From Sipunculus nudus (taxonomy: Eukaryota; Annelida; Sipuncula; Golfingiida; Sipunculidae): DNA of 64,000 nt. The notes below the pieces were generated by a model, which was given only the letters and a program-made list of their open reading frames with translations, was not told where the DNA came from and did no database searches. The position numbers and the translations under genes are program-made. Of this stretch, positions 60,801 to 64,000 are shown piece after piece. The number at the start of each line of letters is the position of its first letter. The stretch's first letter is position 1. The stretch covers positions 29,527,729 to 29,591,728 of the forward strand of contig CM049314.1 of NCBI GenBank assembly GCA_026874595.1. Direction: 5' to 3'.

Positions 60801-62499
60801 CCCTTCTCGGGAAATTGTAGGAATTTCATAGAATTTAAATACATATCTGGAATAAATTAAATATAGGTAAAATTGTAGTGATGCAAATTTCGCCATTTGC
60901 CGATGAAATAGGAAAATGGAAAATATTGAAAGGCTACGCAAAAATGGTGTAATGAACCAATAAAGATTTTGGGTATATCTGTTTTTCCAGACTGGATAAA
61001 GATGAAATATATAAGCTATAAATATATAAATAATTGGTCATAAATTATGGTTAATTGATCCGTAGGACTATAAGGAAATTGGATACTCTAAAGCATCAAA
61101 ATATGTCAAAATTAATATATGTTTACCAAACCTATCCTATAAGGGTAATATAATGAATCATCAATATGGAAATTTATCTGGAGTAAACAAGACAAAATTA
61201 ATCGAAGCATAGTCATAGCACATATTTAAAAAGAAGGAATTGATGTGATGCATTTACAATCCCGTATTGATGCTTTAAAAATTGTTTGTGCTTTTTATTT
61301 TATATAACTATAGTAAAACTCTATCAATTTTTATAAAAAAAAGACAATCTAAATTGTAAGCCAACACTTAGTTGTGAAATAAAATGAATAAAAATACAGA
61401 TATATTTCACAACACAAAAATTCCTGAAATTGGACATATTATAATACTAGTTAAACGATTTTTGTAGAAAGAGTGTTCCAGGTAAATGAAATTATCTTTG
61501 GTATGCGGCATACAAAAACTATCTCCATTCAATACGAATTTTTTTTCTTATGTTATTTTTCCTTTAGATGAATTGCCCATAAATTGTCTATATACACAAG
61601 TTTAAACTTGTAACTTGACAATTCAAGTTTTAATCTATATTTCACATATACATTTTTCCTTTGCTGAAATTATATAAATGGCTCTATATATAAATGTCAT
61701 TATATGCATTGTGTAAACGTGTTAAGTCATTGGTTTGTGTTTGTTTTGTGATTTTTTTATCTATGTTTTACATATATCAGTGTAAAGTGTCACATGTGCT
61801 GTATTTGATATTGTAAATTTCGATATATTTGTGTAAAAATATTGGATATAATTATTTGATGAAAAATACCCTGAAGGAGAATCTGTCTGTCAAGACTCCC
61901 CACATGATTCGTCCAGCTGAATTGAAAGCACAGGCAACAGATCCAGTTATTCCGAAAAATATGTCGTCTTGGATGTATGACTCTGCGTAAACCTGTGGTT
62001 GCACATATATGTTTAAAAGTATAAGGATTGTTTTCCAGGATTCCGAAGCAATAGAATACAAGTATATAATAGAAAAAGTTAGTCACTGCGATTGAAAAAT
62101 AGCGGTCATGCACATAACAGCCTCTTATCTAAAAACTGCATTGATATGGATATGTCTTATAAACAAAATATGTCAATAGACAAATGTATATAATATTACT
62201 TTGCTGCAACAAGGTTACATTGATTCTTTATAATTATAACATGATTAAAACGTCACAGGTGTTAGCTGTGTCCATGGCATATATAAATGTTTTCTTGAAA
62301 TGTTTCCGTGGAGCAAGGCATAACAATATTTCTTTTGGTATCAATGCATACGTTGTTCATCGCTTATATGATTTCACTCCTTTACAAAAAAAAGTTCATT
62401 AATATGTTTAAGACCACTGTATTTACTTACTGTTCTATTGGTCTTTTTGCAATTATTTCTTTATGAATCGCATCGATGATGAAAATTAGTAAACACACA

Positions 62500-62549
<50 letters not shown>

Positions 62550-62723
62550 GTGTATTGTTTACCAAATACACTCAGATGTATTCCTGTTTAGGGGAACGCT
62601 GATAAGGGGAGCACAGATATTAATAAATAATTTGTTTACAGATAAAATACTAATATTTCTATATAAGATGTGATAAAATCTCACTGTGCAATGTACGGGA
62701 TTCGCTGTGTTTACGTTTGTGCC

Positions 62724-62771
<48 letters not shown>

Positions 62772-64000
62772 CGTTAATCTGATTTCTAAAATGGCTTACA
62801 TTAAATATTTAATAACATCGAAGGCCCAAAAGAAACACGTGTGACTGCCTTTGTTAAACAAGAGATACCCAGGGGTGGTGGCCTATTATTGTTAATAATA
62901 GCACTAACATGACAGTAAAGCCTCGCCTGAAGACCACCTCAGATTAGCAACCACTTGTTCTCGGTCCCGATTCCTTTCGCTCTTTATGTAAGGCCTCGCT
63001 TAGACGACCACCTCAAATATGCGATCACGTCATGTAGGTCGCATTAGTGGTAGTAATTTCGAGGGTATACTGTATATAGTTAAATAACAGTAATGTTTAT
63101 TTTCTGTATTGTCTAATTGCAGGATAAATAAGTTAACTACATGCCTTGTATAGAGATACAACAACGAAGGCGGACTGCCCGTTCAGGAAGAATATGAACC
63201 ACAACACGTAAAACATCCTTGATCCCAGCATTTCACGAGTTGAAAAATCATGATGGTTCCTATTGAATAAAGAATCGCATAAAGGAATTCAAAGGGACCA
63301 AGGTCACAAGGTCAATAGACTACCCACGGTAGAAAACGATTGGTCAACAGCTTGAGAGGAGAGCGAGACTATTATAACCTCCTCAGGACAGGACCGTGGA
63401 GACGGTCCGATCAAAGCAAATCTGCCCCAAAGAAAGCATATTTTCCTTACCCCATTTTAAATTATCTTAAATCGCCACACTGTGAATACATTTCAGAATA
63501 AAAGGTACATTTTAGATATCAATGAAATAATTATCATAAGGAAAACATGCGGAAAATCAGTTAATCATGAGAAAAATCATGCCCCTGCCGTTCATTTTCG
63601 CAATCTTCTTTACCTTCCTTATCAGTTACTGTCAGATTGCTGGTTTCTTTTTGAACTTTTGTTTGTAACATGTTTTCTTTTCTGTCTATCAGTGGTTGTC
63701 CTTCCCCATCCTTGTAAAATATATAATCATTGTTTCTCGGTATAAATGGTATGAGTTTGTCACTTATCTGCTGTTGCAAAAGGTTTAGCACATGTACTTA
63801 ATGAGTGTAAAAATATAACAAGCACGGGACATTTAACCATTTGTTGTATGCAACCGTTTGCCTAATAAAGATAACACTAAATTGTATATACTCTTATGAT
63901 TTGGGAAAGCAACTGATACAGAGCGTTTACCTCGTCATCCGGAACACTAAGCATTGGTGATGCTATAATCTGGAGCAAGAAGAAAATACCACCGAGGATG
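57730..64000 (-). CDS. MFS transporter, OFA/YhjX-like, C-terminal part
   Basis: A plasma- or organelle-membrane major facilitator transporter, read from the window edge downward. TM6 (ILGGIFFLLQIIASPMLSV), a polar cytosolic linker, then STREMLGSRMFYVLWFIFF and LNGQ of TM7, SLYK then VYAESYIQDD, the signature FNSAGRIMWGVLTDRFSFR between TM8 and TM9, a TM9-TM10 exon and TM11 (AGAYVFGAMLAVTVLPVTG). The GR..WG..[AT]DR motif and LNGQ are typical of the oxalate/formate antiporter and monocarboxylate-type branch, so a small carboxylate substrate is likely but not shown. The N-terminal half lies beyond 64000. One exon has a one-base deletion and one intron seems to be GC-AG. It may be a pseudogene, a frameshift allele, or carry an assembly error. 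Confidence 0.82.
58304..58521 (-). pseudogene. MFS transporter exon e with frameshift
   Basis: AVVLGLCGTTIILNMTFLV, then TM10 (TWVCLMFLTYPGIFPLMST) and SDTFGNSDLATK, then TAG. The remaining bases to the CAG/GTTAGT donor read sensibly only in the next frame (GLIYTSQ), which fits the family's [NK]YGL[LI][YF]T and the phase 0 acceptor of the next exon. The exon is 218 nt where 219 would keep frame, so one base is missing at the AAATAG. Confidence 0.8.
58978..60505. mobile_element. 1.5-kb hAT-like element with 8-bp TSD
   Basis: It begins CAGACATGGGTCGAATACAG and, reversed, ends CAGTCAATGGGTAATTGTAT, between exact copies of TAATGGAC (58970-58977 and 60506-60513). Subterminal (GAATAC)n-type repeats lie at both ends (58985-59110 and 60390-60490), in the manner of hAT subterminal repeats. 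The middle is occupied by another tandem repeat pair. It sits in the intron between transporter exons d and e. Confidence 0.9.
59352..60110 (+). repeat. Tandem pair of ~400-bp GGTAC-rich repeats
   Basis: Two diverged units, about 59352-59790 and 59797-60110, share GGTACTTGTA...CCTAGGTACACAATTC, RATACTGGNAATGGACA, AAGCTNTCANCCCTGTNAGGGC, GCAGNGGTAATT and CTCCAGCCTCTANACAGGAAGT. The outer ends (GGATGGGGCAAGG and GCTTGCCCCATCT) are inverted, so this may be a further insertion inside the hAT. Confidence 0.8.
60545..61450 (+). mobile_element. LINE reverse transcriptase fragment
   Basis: Plus-strand remnants of an L1/Tx1-type reverse transcriptase: NRGLRQNCLFSPYLFILALE then MSAIIL (about 60634-60710), FADN at about 60757 in place of FADD, and PIKILGIS near 60960. 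Frames shift repeatedly. It is related in type to the LINE at 3.2-7.3 kb and truncated at both ends. Confidence 0.82.
61870..61992 (-). CDS. MFS transporter exon d (TM8, GR..WG motif)
   Basis: Forty-one codons, phase 0/0: VYAESYIQDDIFFGITGS, then VACAFNSAGRIMWGVLTDRF and SFR. The cytosolic motif R-x3-G-x-L-x-D-R marks the MFS second-half loop. Acceptor CCACAG, donor AGG/GTATTT. Confidence 0.9.
62503..62546. repeat. (TA)n microsatellite
   Basis: About 44 bases of TA, in the intron between transporter exons c and d. A second run lies at 62729-62769. Confidence 0.95.
62905..63075 (+). repeat. CAGTRAAGCCTCGCCT dispersed repeat
   Basis: Two related halves, GACAGTAAAGCCTCGCCTGA and TGTAAGGCCTCGCTTAGACG, each followed by ACCACCTCA. 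They are linked in style to the CAGTGAAACCTGTCTTAAAG stretch at about 46700-46760. Confidence 0.6.
63145..63259 (-). CDS. MFS transporter exon c (TM7)
   Basis: Acceptor TTCAATAG/G, then NHHDFSTREMLGSRMFYVLW, FIFFLNGQ and SAFVVVSLYK. The exon ends AAG/GCATGT, a GC donor; the reading joins in phase 0 to VYAESYIQDD of the next exon, exactly the spacing expected from the family pattern YKAFG.S[FY]I.DD. Confidence 0.82.
63614..63770 (-). CDS. MFS transporter exon b (central linker)
   Basis: Acceptor GCAACAG, then QISDKLIPFIPRNN and a hydrophilic, Lys/Glu-rich stretch fitting the loop between the two six-helix halves. The donor is uncertain: GAAG/GTAAAG gives phase 1, whereas the next exon needs phase 2. 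Either a small exon is missed or a different donor is used. Confidence 0.55.
63931..64000 (-). CDS. MFS transporter exon a (partial, TM6)
   Basis: ILGGIFFLLQIIASPMLSV followed by PDDE, phase 0, donor GAG/GTAAAC. It is cut by the window edge. The GGIFF.LQ pattern is the usual sixth transmembrane helix of this branch. Confidence 0.85.

Overview
This is a eukaryotic, AT-rich, intron- and repeat-dense window. Split genes with GT-AG introns, a decayed L1/Tx1-type LINE, hAT-like non-autonomous transposons with 8-bp target duplications, a tRNA-derived SINE, many (TA)n arrays and the style of the dispersed repeats suggest an invertebrate animal. A bivalve mollusc is my best guess, but that is inference and not shown by any single gene.

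Three protein-coding genes can be assembled, all on the minus strand. Two are tandem copies of a low-specificity L-threonine aldolase (PLP enzyme, threonine/allo-threonine to glycine plus acetaldehyde). Copy A has nine coding exons at 9191-18631 and copy B has nine at 34877-46466. Exon lengths (127, 84, 89, 180, 138, 56, 137, 122 and 183 nt) and intron phases are identical, so each encodes 371 residues. By hand alignment they differ at about 46 positions (about 88% identity). Homology continues past both ends of the gene, so this is a segmental duplication of roughly 11-12 kb. Both copies are open with usable splice sites, yet each has lost different family-conserved residues. The third gene, 57730 to beyond 64000, is the C-terminal part of a 12-TM major facilitator transporter of the oxalate/formate antiporter (YhjX-like, MCT-like) type. 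It has a one-base deletion in one exon and a likely GC-AG intron.

Layout: 1-3215 no gene seen; 3216-7313 LINE remnant; 7660-18760 duplicated segment A; 19051-19502 MITE; 20-28 kb intergenic repeats including a SINE; 28290-29700 a higher-order tandem array; 31053-33990 a nested hAT-like insertion; 34190-46575 duplicated segment B; 47-57 kb intergenic DNA with a short hAT-like element and foldback elements; 57.7-64 kb the transporter, with a 1.5-kb hAT-like element and a second LINE fragment in one intron.

The most informative signal is the comparison of the two aldolase copies. It dates insertions (filled versus empty sites), shows intronic tandem arrays growing in one copy, and shows divergence at active-site motifs. 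I found no CRISPR, prokaryotic operon, rRNA or intact tRNA gene.
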